Origin: Simmondsia chinensis
Taxonomy: Eukaryota; Streptophyta; Magnoliopsida; Caryophyllales; Simmondsiaceae
Length of the DNA: 64,000 nt
Reading direction: 5' to 3'
Assembly (NCBI GenBank): GCA_018398585.1
Contig: JAGTTD010000014.1
Coordinates: 21,885,387 to 21,949,386, forward strand
Under the pieces are notes generated by a model. The model made no database searches, had not been told where the DNA came from, and worked only from the letters and a program-made list of their open reading frames with translations. Positions 10,667 through 21,668 of the stretch are shown here, one piece after another. Within the stretch, counting starts at the first letter, position 1. Each line of letters opens with the position of its first letter. A program made the translations under genes and the position numbers.

Positions 10667-11711
10667 TGATGACAAACATTTGGTTTTTTATCTTAAAAAC
10701 ATGAAAGTTAAGATATAAAAATCACCACAATAGCATACACATGAAGATGTATTTCAGAGATACATTATAAGAACTATAAACGCTCCCCCTGAGTTGATGC
10801 ATTACATAATTTATACATTCAACAAATTACATCATTGTCATTTCTAACATTATATATGCAAGGGGTTAGAACTTACACTTAGCATCGCACAATGAGGCAT
10901 GAATCATGAAACATCTAAACATCAATCTTTCTCTCCTTTTGTCGTCAACAAAAAGCACAAGAAGGAAGAAAATGACATGATAATAAGAGCATGTATGGAT
11001 ACAAGAAAAAGGAGAACATAGATACATTGCATAATGTAAAAGAGAATATTGTACAAGAAGTAAAATGTGGCTTCTTTTTTTTTTTTTTTTAAGAAAAAAA
11101 TGAGTTTGTAAATGAAAATGAAATGGTGGTCAAAATAGTGTATTTTTAGCAAGAAAAGTGAAGAAAAACAAACAAGTTTTACAAGAGATTGTGTGGGTTC
11201 GGTTTTTGGGTTAGGATTTGTGGAAAAGATGAGTTTTTGACAAAAATCTTAGGTTTTGATGTTAAAATGTAGTTAGAAACTTGATTCCAAGTAAAAATAT
11301 GGAAGAAAATGGAAGAACAATGGTGGGCTTTGGTGAGATTTTGAAAGAAAAAAAGTTAGGGTTTGAATGAAAAGAGTTAGGTATTGTTGGAGATGAAGAT
11401 GGAGGAGGTGTAAAGTGACCCATGAGTTCAAACAAAGAGTTATGTATTTTTCCATTGTGTGTCGACACACGCTATCTGTGTGTCAACACACAGATGCAGA
11501 GCAGCGGTGCTACTGCTTTGTGTGTCAACACACAGTATACAGAACTTGGCTTTGTGTTTTGTGTGTTTACCCTTTTTTTTAGTTTAATTTATTTAAAAAT
11601 GTCAAGTTCCTATATCCATGAGTTAGATAAGAATACTTGATCCATTAGAGCCCTTTTTTTATGTTGAGTATCAGAACTCAATGTCAAATGCAAGCAATCA
11701 AAGTTAAGAAG
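10667..11711 (-). other. Element B 3' noncoding region
   Basis: About 1 kb between the RNase H stop and the polypurine tract, with no convincing ORF. It contains three palindromic motifs at about 11456-11533 of the form CTGTGTGTCGACACACAG or the TCAACA variant. The same motif is clustered in both LTRs. Confidence 0.7.
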
Positions 11712-13130
11712 TCAAATTGCACATGCCAATTGGTCATTGGTGGGAAAAAATTTCATAATGACATCTCCCTTAAACACATGATCACGAATGAAATGATGTC
11801 TAACCTCAATATGCTTTGTTCTAGAGTGTTGAGCCGGATTTGTCGTTAAGCATATATCACTAGTATTATTGCACATTATAGGAGCATGGTCAATATTAAT
11901 GCCATAGTCATTTAATTGATGCATTAACCACAACATTTGAGCACAACAACTTCTACATGCAACATATTTGGTCTTGGCGGTGGATAAAGCAACGAAATTT
12001 TGCTTTTTGCTAAACCATGACACCAAAGCGTGACCAAGAAATTGACAAGTACCACTAGTCAATTTTTGATCCACTTTGTATCCGGCAAAATCCGCATCAC
12101 TATATCCAACTAAATCGAAAAAATCACATTTAGGGTAGAATATGCCTAAGGTAGGAGTACCAACTAGGTATCGAAATATTCTTTTCATGGTACACAAGTG
12201 AGATTCCTTAGGACATGCTTGAAATCTAGCACATAAACATACACTCAACAATATATTAGGCCTACTAGCGGTAAGGTAAAGAAGGGATCCTATCATACCT
12301 TGATATAGCTTTTGGTCCACCTTTGTATCTTTTTCATCCATATCTAACTTAAGAGTTGAGCTCATTGGTGTTGCTATTGCCTTGGAATTTTTCATGCCAA
12401 ATTTCTTAAGCATTTCCTTGATGTACTTGGCTTGGTTGATGAAGATTCCCTCCTTGCCTTGCTTGATTTGCAATCCAAGGAAGTAGTTGAGTTCTCCCAT
12501 CATATACTTGTTTCGAATTCCCTACTTATAAGATTTGCAAATTCTTCACAAAGAAATAGATTAGTAGCACCAAACACTATGTCATCAATATAAAGTTGCA
12601 CAATAAGAATGTCATGTCTAGAGTGTTTGATAAAAAGTGTGGTGTCAACCTTTCCTCTTGAAAATCCATTTTGTATTAAAAACGAACTTAATCTCTCATA
12701 ACAAGCTCTAAGAGCTTGTTTCAATCCATAGAGAGTCTTTTTGAGTTTTAAAAACGTGGTTGGGAAAGTTGTCATCCTCAAATCCGGGTGGTTGTTGAAC
12801 ATAAATTTCCTCTTCAACGAGACCATTTAAAAATGCACTTTTTACATATATTTGAAAAAGTTTGAAATCTTTAAATGAAGTAAATGCACATAAGAGTCTA
12901 ATAGTTTTTAGCCTAGCAATGGGAGCAAAGGTTTCCTCATAGTCTCTACTTTCTTCTTGGTTATAGCCTTTAGCTACTAACTTTGCCTTATTTCTTACAG
13001 CGTTACCTTCCTCATCCTTCTTGTTGCGGTAGATCCACTTGATACCTATGACTTGATGACCTTGGGGTCTATCCACAAGTTCCCATACATCACTTCTCTT
13101 GAATTGGTTGAGCTCTTCCTCCATTGTCAT
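11712..13130 (-). pseudogene. Element B reverse transcriptase and RNase H
   Basis: Three overlapping broken frames. 12708-13130 holds the RT N-terminus (WIYRNKKDEEG, KLVAKGYNQEES, FAPIARLKTIRLL). 12500-12826 has LKKTLYGLKQA and the catalytic YIDDIVFGAT. 11712-12503 runs from MMGELNYFLGLQIKQ through GYSDADFAG, the RNase H region (WFSKKQNFVALSTA) and the end (HSRTKHIEVRHHFIRDHV). The stop codons and frameshifts at about 12500 and 12720 are disabling. The YIDD variant is usual for this copia group. Confidence 0.85.
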
Positions 13131-13758
13131 TATCCAATTTGCATCATTAAGAGCTTCTTTTATGTTTTTGAGTTCTTCAAGAGAGATGAATGCGGCTAAA
13201 TGATAATATTTGGTTAATGCATGCCTTGCTTTTACACTTGAGAGGGATCACCAATCATTTGACTTATTCGGTGATCCTTCAAGTATTTCCAATCTCGTGG
13301 TAAGTCTTCTACATTTTGGTTGTCTCCTTTTGGTTCTTCCATTTAAGCTTTGAGTGTATCTTTTTCTTGCTCCTCGGATGAGTGTGTGATGTTTATTGAT
13401 TTAATTACTATATCATCATCATCACAAGGAGTTCTAGAGGACAAGAAATTAGATTCATCAAAGACTACATGTATAGACTCTTGTACAACCTTTGTCTTTT
13501 TATTATAGACTCTATATACTTTGCTTGTTAGGGAGTATCCAATGAAAATACCTTCATCAACTCGTGTATCAAATTTTTCAAGATTTGTTTTGCCATTGTT
13601 GTGAATGAAGCATTTGCACCCAAAAGTTTTTAATATGCAGTGTTTGGTTTTCTATCTTTATAAAGTTCATATGGTGTTTTATTAAAAATTGGTCTTATTA
13701 AAGCTCGATTTAAGATGTAGCAAGCAGTGTAAACGGCTTCGGCCCAAAATGATTTAGG

Positions 13759-14713
13759 CTAGTTTTTTTCACAAATTATGGTTCTTGCCATTTCTTCAAA
13801 TGTTCTATTTTTCCTTTCAACCACTCCATTTTGTTGAGGAGTTCTAGGTGCCAAAAAATTGTGGTTAATTCTAAAGTAATCACAATAATTTTCAAATTTA
13901 TCATTTTCAAATTCCCTTCCATGATCACTTCTAACCAAAATAATTTTCAAATCATTTTCATTTTGCACCTTTTTGCAAAATTTTTCAAATTTATCAAATG
14001 CTTGACTCTTATGAGAAAGGAATAGGACCCAAGTAAAACCAGAGTGATCATCAACAATTACAAGTCCATATCGCTTTCCACCAAGGCTCAAATGATGAGT
14101 GGGACCAAACAAGTCTATATGTAAGAGTTCAAGATACCTTGATGTTGAAACTACATTCTTGGGTTTGAATGAAGATCTAGTTTGTTTGCTATATTATGCA
14201 TCATAAATATGATCTTTTTCAAATTTTAGCTTTGGTAATCCTCTGACAAGATCATTTTTTGAAAGTTTTGAAATCAAATCCATAATGGCATGCCCAAATA
14301 TTCTATGCCAAATCCAAGGATCATTTTCATAAAAGACACTAAAATATTTTAATGAATCTACACAATCAAGGTCGATCATATAGACATTTTCACATCGTAA
14401 ACCAACAAGCAAAATTTTATTTGTTTTAAAATGTTTAACTACGCATCTAGATGATTCAAAGTTGACACAATAGCCTTTATCACATAATTAACTAATGCTT
14501 AGCAAATTGTGCTTAAGACCTTCCACAAGTAAGACATCCTCAATGCAAGGAGAAGAGTTAGAAGCAATACTAATACTGATTATTTTCCCTTTCTTATTGT
14601 TACCAAAAGTGACATTTCCTTTTCTTGACATTAGTGAAGTAAACTTGGATTTATCTCCGGTCATGTGTCTTGAGCACCCACTATCCAAGTACCATTTTTG
14701 GTTTTTGCTTTAG
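13759..14713 (-). pseudogene. Element B protease and integrase
   Basis: The protease motif LDSGCSRHMTG lies at about 14640-14700. The pre-integrase block WIWHRIFGHA follows near 14300, then the integrase core at 13759-14112 with all three acidic residues: VDDHSGFTW, RSDHGREF, and ERKNRTFEEMAR. The frame is interrupted at 14190-14490 and again before RT at 13140-13750, where the integrase C-terminus is recognisable only in fragments. Confidence 0.8.
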
Positions 14714-14735
14714 ATTTTCATGCACACCTTACAAT

Positions 14736-16415
14736 TTAAAAGCTTTTAGGTACCCAAATTTTCTTGGGTCCTTTATTGTTAGCCTTTACATTAGGTGGTT
14801 GAGATCCTTTTGGGACCCAAACCATCTTTGTCTTTTTCAAATTTCTTTTGAAAGAATATTGGTAAACGATGTGCCTATAGTCACCGCAATTGTTGCACTT
14901 TATAGAGTTCATTGAAGGTGACGAGGCTTTAATATAAAGAACATTCAAGCTTTTCTTTTGAACATTTCCGTTATCGCCAAATCCTTCTTTGTTATAGACC
15001 AATTTTTGAGAAGAAAGAATTTTGTCAAGTGTTTCTTGCCCTTTGAAAAATTTGCTTGAGATTTTTGAAAGTTCTTCCATTCTTTTTTTTAAAGACTCAT
15101 TTTCCTTCAAAAGTGATTTGTCTTCCTTGGATTTTTCTTTTTCATTTAAAGTATGAAATGTTTCTTCCAAGATTGCTTTTCATTGGTTAGTTTAATGATT
15201 TCAATATTCAATGACTCGTTCTTTTTCTTTGTGATTCATTTTCAAGTTCAAGCAATAAATGTTGTTTTGAGTCTTTTTCCAATCCCGTCTTTTCAAGACC
15301 CTTTACAAAAGCATTATGTCGTTTTTTCAATTTTTTATATTTCTCATACAATTCTTGAAAACCAACAACAAGTTCATTATAGGATAGATCCTTTACCTCA
15401 TCTTCTTCAATGCTAGCTACTTCCTCTTCACTTTCTTCATCGGAATCATCACTGCTATTTCCCTAAGCTGCAAATGCTTTCTTCTGTTCTTCCTTTTGGT
15501 CCTTCTTTTTGAACTTGTTGAAGAATTTCTTATTTTTTTGGCCTGGGACAATCACTTTTGAGATGTCTGATTTCTCCACGCTCGTAGCAAATTGGTTCAT
15601 CTTTGGAGGAAGATGAACTCTTTTTAAAATTTTTCTTAGACCTCTTCTTTTCAAGATGTTTGTAAAACCTCCAATAAAACAACTTCATCATCACTTTCGT
15701 CACTTAGAAACGATTTAAATGCTATATCTTTATTTTTATTTTGTTTTTCTTCTTCTTTAAATTCTTCCATATCAATCTCATGGGTCATGAGATTTCCAAT
15801 TAGTTGATCAAGTTTATAAGTGGAGAGGTTATGAGCTTCTCGAATAGTGGTAACCTTGCCTTGCCATGAAATAGAAAAACATCTAAGGATTTTACTAACT
15901 TGCTCCTCATTTGAATACATTTTTCAAGGAGCTTGAAGTTTGTTAGTAATATGGGAAAATCTAGTCTACATCTCTTTTATTGACTCATTTGGTTTCATTT
16001 TAAAAAGTTCGTAAGCTCTTACCAACATGTTTATTTTTGAAGACTTTACTTGATCCGTACCTTCATAGGTGACCTCTAGCTTGTACCAAATATCTTTTGC
16101 CGATTGACAACCAGACACATGATTAAAGACATTTGGGGCAATAACACACAATAGTTGATAGTGAGCTTTTGCATTTTTTGCAAGTTTTTCTTTATTATCT
16201 TGCATAAGTTCATTTTTCTCTTTTTCAATAGTTTTCTCACCTTGTTTCTTTAAAGGTACATAATCACCAATTTTTGTTATAAGCCATAAATCAAAATCAA
16301 TGGATGTAATGTAAAGTCTTATTCTAAGCTTCCAATAGGGAAAATTTTCCCCATCAAAAAGAGAAGGCTTGTTGCTCATTTGACCCTCGGCTAAGATCAG
16401 AGTGAAGGTTGCCAT
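14736..16415 (-). pseudogene. Element B gag
   Basis: The N-terminal part (15966-16415) has the gag core KPSLFDGENFPYWK and CQSAKDIWYKLEVTYEG. 15651-15920 continues with KILRCFSISWQGKVT and LIGNLMTHEI. 14736-15170 has a charged coiled-coil segment (SLKKRMEELSKISSKFF) and a damaged zinc knuckle CNNCGDYRHIVYQY in which the last Cys is Tyr. Long gags with coiled coils are typical of Sireviruses. Several stops split it. Confidence 0.8.
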
Positions 16416-16459
16416 AGGATCACTCTAAGGTTGTTAGAGCCGAAAAAAATTAGAGTACT

Positions 16460-16473
16460 AGCTACGATACCAA
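16460..16473 (-). other. Primer-binding site of element B
   Basis: The minus strand reads TGGTATCGTAGCT next to the LTR, a two-base variant of the initiator Met-tRNA complement TGGTATCAGAGC. Confidence 0.65.
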
Positions 16474-16474
16474 T

Positions 16475-17952
16475 TCAAGATCCAAAGAGCAACCTAAGAG
16501 GGGGGCCGAATTAGTTTCTTTAGTAATAAATGAAAAATTAAATTTTTGAACCTAGAATTAAACTAAAAGAGAGACAATAAATATGAAATGACCAAAATAA
16601 AGACAATAATAAAAGCGAAGCATAAAGATTTTTATAGTGGTTCACTTTCAAGCCGAAAGCTAGTCCACTTCTCAAGTGACTACTCTTAGTCACTTGAGTC
16701 TTTAACTAAGCTTGATGATCATTTTTAAAATCTGGATCAGGATCCAACTTTTACAACCTGTCTTTTTGTACGCAGGTTCAAGACCCAACCTTTACAACCG
16801 ATCCTTTTGTAACCGTAGGCTAAGGATACAACCTTTACAATAAAATGAATTAGAATAAAGTAATGGAAGAATTAAAGCACTTAATTTCTTCACTCTTTCA
16901 AGAGTAAATTGACACTTGATCAAGCTTAGCCAAAACTAAAGATATGCCAATTAAGCTCAAAGATCAACAATGAGAGAACAAGTGATGCTCAAATAAAAAC
17001 TCTAAAGAAAACTTAAAATCAAACCGTTAAAGTGCAAGAATGTAAGAGAACTTTTATCAAAGAATGCTTAAAGAGTATTGGATGATTTTAACCAAAGCAT
17101 TCAAGCCCTATTTATGGGCAAATGAGGGCCAAGAGGATGTTCAAAAGGTTGGAAAAAGGTTTTGGAAAGAAATCAAGTCAAAAGTAGCCGTTTTGAGCTT
17201 TTTCGATCTATGTGTCGACACACAGCAGCTTAGGTGGTTACTTTAAGCCTGTGTGTCGACACATACCATCTGTGTGTCGACACTCAGCTTGCCTGGGTGA
17301 ATTTTCACGATTTTGATCAATTAGCTTGATTGATGGGATATTTTTACCATGTTAGCTAAGTTGATTTATTGATTGATTGATTGATTGCCATATTAATTCA
17401 AAATTTTGAAATTATTTCCTATTTTGCTTTGATCATAATAATTGGTTCCATAAATCAAGCTAAATCATCACCCATTAAAATTTTATCTTTATTTGATTTG
17501 ATCATAATTTTTAAAGAGCCAATCTTAAAAAATATTTTAATTAATAAGCTAGATTGGTTTAATTTTGACTTGAATATTTTTCAAATAAAATTTGAAAATC
17601 AATTTTCAAAATATTTCAAAAATTTTTTTTGTTAGAGCATCACATATCAATATTGAGACTTGGACTCAATTGAATATCTCGATCCTAAGTCCTAAACAAT
17701 AAAAATATATAACTTTAAGGCGCTTGGACTCGGATTACGTTCTCTTCAATTTGGGTGAATCTTCTCTTCAACTTTGACATCTTTTTTTCTTGATTCATCT
17801 TCTGAGAAAGCTTCATATCAGCATGATTAACTTTGATTTGCCTAGCTTCTTTATGAGTCACTTAAAAACAAGATTGGAGCAATTTAAATACTATGACTCA
17901 CTAAATTGTTATTATTATTAAAATTACAATATAAATGGCTTTAAGGCCAACA
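16475..17952 (-). repeat. Element B 5' LTR (intact, 1478 bp)
   Basis: The plus strand starts TCAAGATCC (TG expected, so one point change) and ends GGCCAACA next to the TGTTT target duplication. Three palindromic TGTGTGTCGACACA-type motifs lie at 17206-17290. Confidence 0.85.
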
Positions 17953-17959
17953 TGTTTTT

Positions 17960-18247
17960 AAAATTTTAAATTTATTGATGCTGAATGGGTGAGTTATGTT
18001 TATTAACAATGTTTGGGGAGCGAGTTGTATATAATAATAAAGTTCATAGGGTTATATTATGAAATTGAACATGTAGGGGGTGTGTTGTATTTAATTACAA
18101 AGTTCAAGGGGCTATTTTATGAAATTGAAAGTGCAGGGGGCGTGTTATCTTTAATTGCAAAGTTCGGGGGCTATTTTGTGAAATTAAATTGCAAGGGGTG
18201 TGTTATGATTAATTGCAAAGTTCAGGGGGTCTAATTATATTTTGCCC
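17960..18247 (-). repeat. Right terminal inverted repeat of the 3042-18247 element
   Basis: The inverted counterpart of 3042-3330, with the same 60-bp subterminal units. It ends in TTTTGCCC. Confidence 0.65.
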
Positions 18248-21016
18248 TTTTTTTTTATTTGGAGAAGTAGTCTTTAAGGAAAGCAGGGTTGTCTTTCAAT
18301 AACTTAAAAAAAAGAAGAGATGAAGGGAAATATAAAGGAACAAAAAATGAATTCGACTTTTTTGTGGAATGAAAATAAGGTATGCATCATTTAGCTGTTA
18401 CGAGATTTGACTATTTATCTTCTTGGTACTTGACATTTTAAAATATACGATGGGGTTCATTGGAGTCTAAAAATTATCAATATGATGCCTTTCTGTCAAA
18501 ATTCGATAAATTTTCTTCCAAAATTGCAAGCGAGGCGTGATTCTGACAATTTAGAAGTATCTTTGTTAGAATTTAGTGATTTTGTCGAAAAAGGTAGACA
18601 TCACAAATGATTTTGGTATAATATAAATGTAGCTTATATCAAAATTCAGTGAATTATTTTATTGTAACTGGTTGATTGCTTGTTTAAAACATTGAGACCT
18701 ATGTGATAAAAAATTCTGTTTTAGGGTACTTCATTTCTTATATTAAAATTTCAGTATCTTATAGATAAATGGTCGGACCTTAGTATATGTAACTGATGAT
18801 ATCTCATTAAAATAAGATTTAAATTGCATTTTATACCCGAGAATGTTAGCATGACCATTATTTTGATAACATATTGATATATTCCATTAGAATCCAATGA
18901 ATATTTATCCTACTATGAATTTTCATCAAATACAGACATGCCTTATGTATGCATAATCATGTCAATATTTTACAGTAAAAGTTTTGAATTCCAGCAAAAA
19001 AATGACCGGATTCTTGGAATATGTTAAAAACACTGGACATTAGAATATTATAGCGATAAATGCTCATTTTTGTGAGCAGTAACTAAATTGCTTATTTTTC
19101 CCTTGTACGTTTCCTGAGGGAAAAGTACACTTAAAGTTGTAGAAAATCAATCCAAGATTCAGTGAACGAAGATGTAGCAATAGATGTACAACCAAATATC
19201 AGATGATGATAAAGCAACCTCACATTATCACATAAATATATGGCCTTGTTTAGTTGCTACAAGAATTGAATTCCTACGAGAAGTTACATTCTTGGAAATT
19301 CAATTCCGTGTCAACTTATTAGGATGTAGGTAAAAGGTATTTGGTTGCAGGAATGAGAAATAAAACTTCTTTGTAAAAGCTTGTTAAAAACGAAGGAATT
19401 ATAACTTACCTAGGGGGTTATGTAAGTTAATTCCTATGTTTTGAAGGAATTAGAAATTCCGGAGTAATGTTCATTTCCTGCATTCGGCCAACTTTCTAAC
19501 AACCAAACAAGAGTCGAAATCTGCATTTCTCATGAAAATCTACTTCCTATATTTACTTCTTATATACTAAATGAGGCCTATATTTACGCGGCTGCAAAAT
19601 AAATAAGAAAAAAACCAAAAAGCCGCCAAGGAAAATGAAGAGTTAAGTAAAAACCATTTAACTCTTTAGGACCAAAAAGTTAAAGAAAAAAAAAAACAAG
19701 TTTAATGTTTTTTTGATCACAAAAAAATGAGTTAATGCAATATCTTCGTCGACCTGGTGACTGATGATTTTGTGTTACCCCAGGATGTGCTCTTTTCTGT
19801 TGTTATCACTAGAAAAATCTTCTAGAGGAGTCGATGTCAGTACAAAAGTCAATACCGCTATCAAAATGATTGCATCACAGAGCAAGCTACTGCCTGAGCC
19901 CAGTGCCTTAACTTGGTCTTCACTTGTTGAGGATCGTCCCCTACCAAATTCCAATAAAACGTACAAAAAAAGAAAAAGAAATGATTTTAGAGTGAATCTT
20001 GTGTCTCATTTAATACTTCAAATTGAGATCAAACCTCGTTTATGGGGCTTTGGTGCAAGGGTAAAATAATATTAAGATCAAGGTCATCGAATAAAAAGAT
20101 TTAGATAAAATTGTTTGAACAAAAATAGTGACGTAGTACTAGTAGTTGATGTTTTCAAAGGCAGATATTTTTGTACTTTTAGAAAATAATATTAGCAAAA
20201 TATGTGTTGTCAATGTTTTCAGTCAAACTTCACTTGACTATGTATGAAAAAAGTTCAACTGATCGTTGTGGAGGGTATTTATATTCAATGACAAAAGAAA
20301 CTCGAGTTGATTGCACATGTATTTTTTCATCAAAAAGTATTAACATAGGATTTCTTCCCCAAAAATTGGCGTATCCTCTATTTACCTTTTTGTTTACATA
20401 CTTGAGCAAGAGTAGGATAGCTTTTTCTCCTTTTCCATGTTTACCCTTTTATGGCAACTGGTTAAGAGGATAGAGTAGAGAGCGATAAATAAGGAAAAAG
20501 TAAGGAGCTATCCAATTCTTATATGATTATATTTAATAAAAGAGGAGCAGATGAGTTACCCGTGTTTAGATAAATTGGTAAAGGCAAACATAAATAAAAT
20601 TAGGATAAAATTGTCTAAAATCCTTTAAAATATATAAAGAAATAGTTATATTATAGAAAACAGGAATAAAGGGAGCAAAGAGGAGATGAAGAAGGTAAAT
20701 TTAACCTCCATCCTTTAAGAAATTGTCAAAAAGAAGCAATCTTTCCCTCTTTTTCCCCAAATAGAAGATTAAAGACAACTGTAAAACAATATTTTGGGGA
20801 CAACAAACATTACAAAATGAAGAGACGCAGTAACAATATGTCATACACAAAGCATATTTTGAAATACTACCTTCTCATAATGCTTACATGCTTTGTCTAA
20901 AAAATACGAATAATTCTACAAAATGTAAATAAATAATTCTTCTGAACTTTGCATAATACAATTATTTCTTATTACATATTGAATAATCAAATTATATATG
21001 TTGTATGTATAATTAT
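18248..21016. other. AT-rich noncoding DNA with a possible hAT-like MITE
   Basis: No gene recognised. 19243-19515 is bounded by GGCCTTGTTTAGTTGCTAC on the left and an inverted GACTCTTGTTTGGTTGTTA on the right. That is the style of hAT-type miniature elements, but no clear 8-bp duplication is visible. The ORF at 19764-20069 matches nothing I know. Confidence 0.4.
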
Positions 21017-21032
21017 TAGTGCTTCACTTTGA

Positions 21033-21652
21033 TACTCTCTGTGCTTTCTGTACACTCCCTAATTGGTCAATTAGTGCTTCAAAGATCTATCACCGGGGGG
21101 GTGCAGGCCTACACATTGCTGATACTCTCTGTGCTTTTTGTATGCTCCCTCTCTCTCTCTCCCTTCCTGTCTCTCTCTCTCGTCCTATACCTTCTCTCTC
21201 TCTATTTCTCCCTCTCTCTACTCTCTGGATGCTCTAATTCTCTATATGTTTGCGCTGCGTCGCATGCAGGAGCTCCCCCCTATGTGCTTGTTTGCTTGTT
21301 CTTTTTGCCTTGACTGCTATGATCCTAGGCTCCCAAGTGTACATACATAATTACATGCTTACATGCTTATTTGATTATTTGATTCCATTATATGCCTACG
21401 CGCTTACATGCATACATGCCTTTCATGATTTCGATGCTTTACATGCTCTTCTTACATGCTCTACATACTCTTCTTATAGGCTCTTCATAAAGACCAACAT
21501 AAAATATTAAATATCAACTACTAGGTTGGGGTCCTCGGAAATAGTCTCTCGTCAGGGTCTCACCCTGACGGGGTAAGGCTGCGTACATCCTACCCCTCCC
21601 AGACTCTTCGCAAGTGGGAGCCCTTGAGGCATTGGGATTGTTGTTGTTGTTG
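21033..21652 (+). mobile_element. 5'-truncated LINE tail (RTE type) with target duplication
   Basis: The insertion is flanked by a perfect 16-bp duplication, TAGTGCTTCACTTTGA, at 21017-21032 and 21653-21668. The last 130 bp carry the RTE-LINE/SINE tail: GGTTGGGGTCCTCGG, a hairpin 'cagggtctcaccctg', GGCTGCGTACATCC, then (TTG)n. The 5' part is CT-rich and noncoding, with a CTCT microsatellite at 21148-21226. It is a dead 3' fragment, since nothing of the RT is left. Confidence 0.75.
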
Positions 21653-21668
21653 TAGTGCTTCACTTTGA

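Larger units (their letters stand above)
4188..17952 (-). mobile_element. Sirevirus-like Ty1/copia retrotransposon (element B), with a nested copia in its 3' LTR
   Basis: Boundaries come from a perfect 5-bp target duplication, TGTTT at 4183-4187 and 17953-17957, and from plus-strand LTR ends TG...CA (TGAAGGTCC ... GGCCAACA). Order on the minus strand is 5' LTR 17952-16475, primer site, gag, protease, integrase, RT, RNase H (copia order), a 1-kb 3' noncoding region with palindromic motifs, a polypurine tract, and a disrupted 3' LTR. Sirevirus assignment rests on the long gag with a coiled coil, the YIDDIVFGAT-type RT, and clustered palindromic motifs near the polypurine tract and in the LTRs, which is a known Sirevirus trait. 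Many stops and frameshifts make it defective. Confidence 0.85.
3042..18247. mobile_element. DNA element with long terminal inverted repeats, interrupted by retrotransposons
   Basis: The left end reads GGGCAAAATATAG inward, and the right end reads the same on the opposite strand. Both ends then carry tandem subterminal units of about 60 bp. Each unit has a 'gaactttgcaattaa' block, then 'cataacacacccc', then a 'caattttacaaaatag' block. The inverted similarity runs for about 290 bp at each end. Without the SINE and the Sirevirus insertion the element would be about 1.2 kb and noncoding. Its interior is AT-rich with a strong palindrome around 3512-3620. Subterminal repeats of this kind suggest a Mutator-like non-autonomous element. 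No convincing target duplication is visible because both flanks are low-complexity T/A, so the superfamily is unresolved. Confidence 0.6.

Noticed and set aside
19764..20069. A host exon coding for a Lys/Arg-rich peptide
   Set aside because: No splice context or family match. The frame may be chance.
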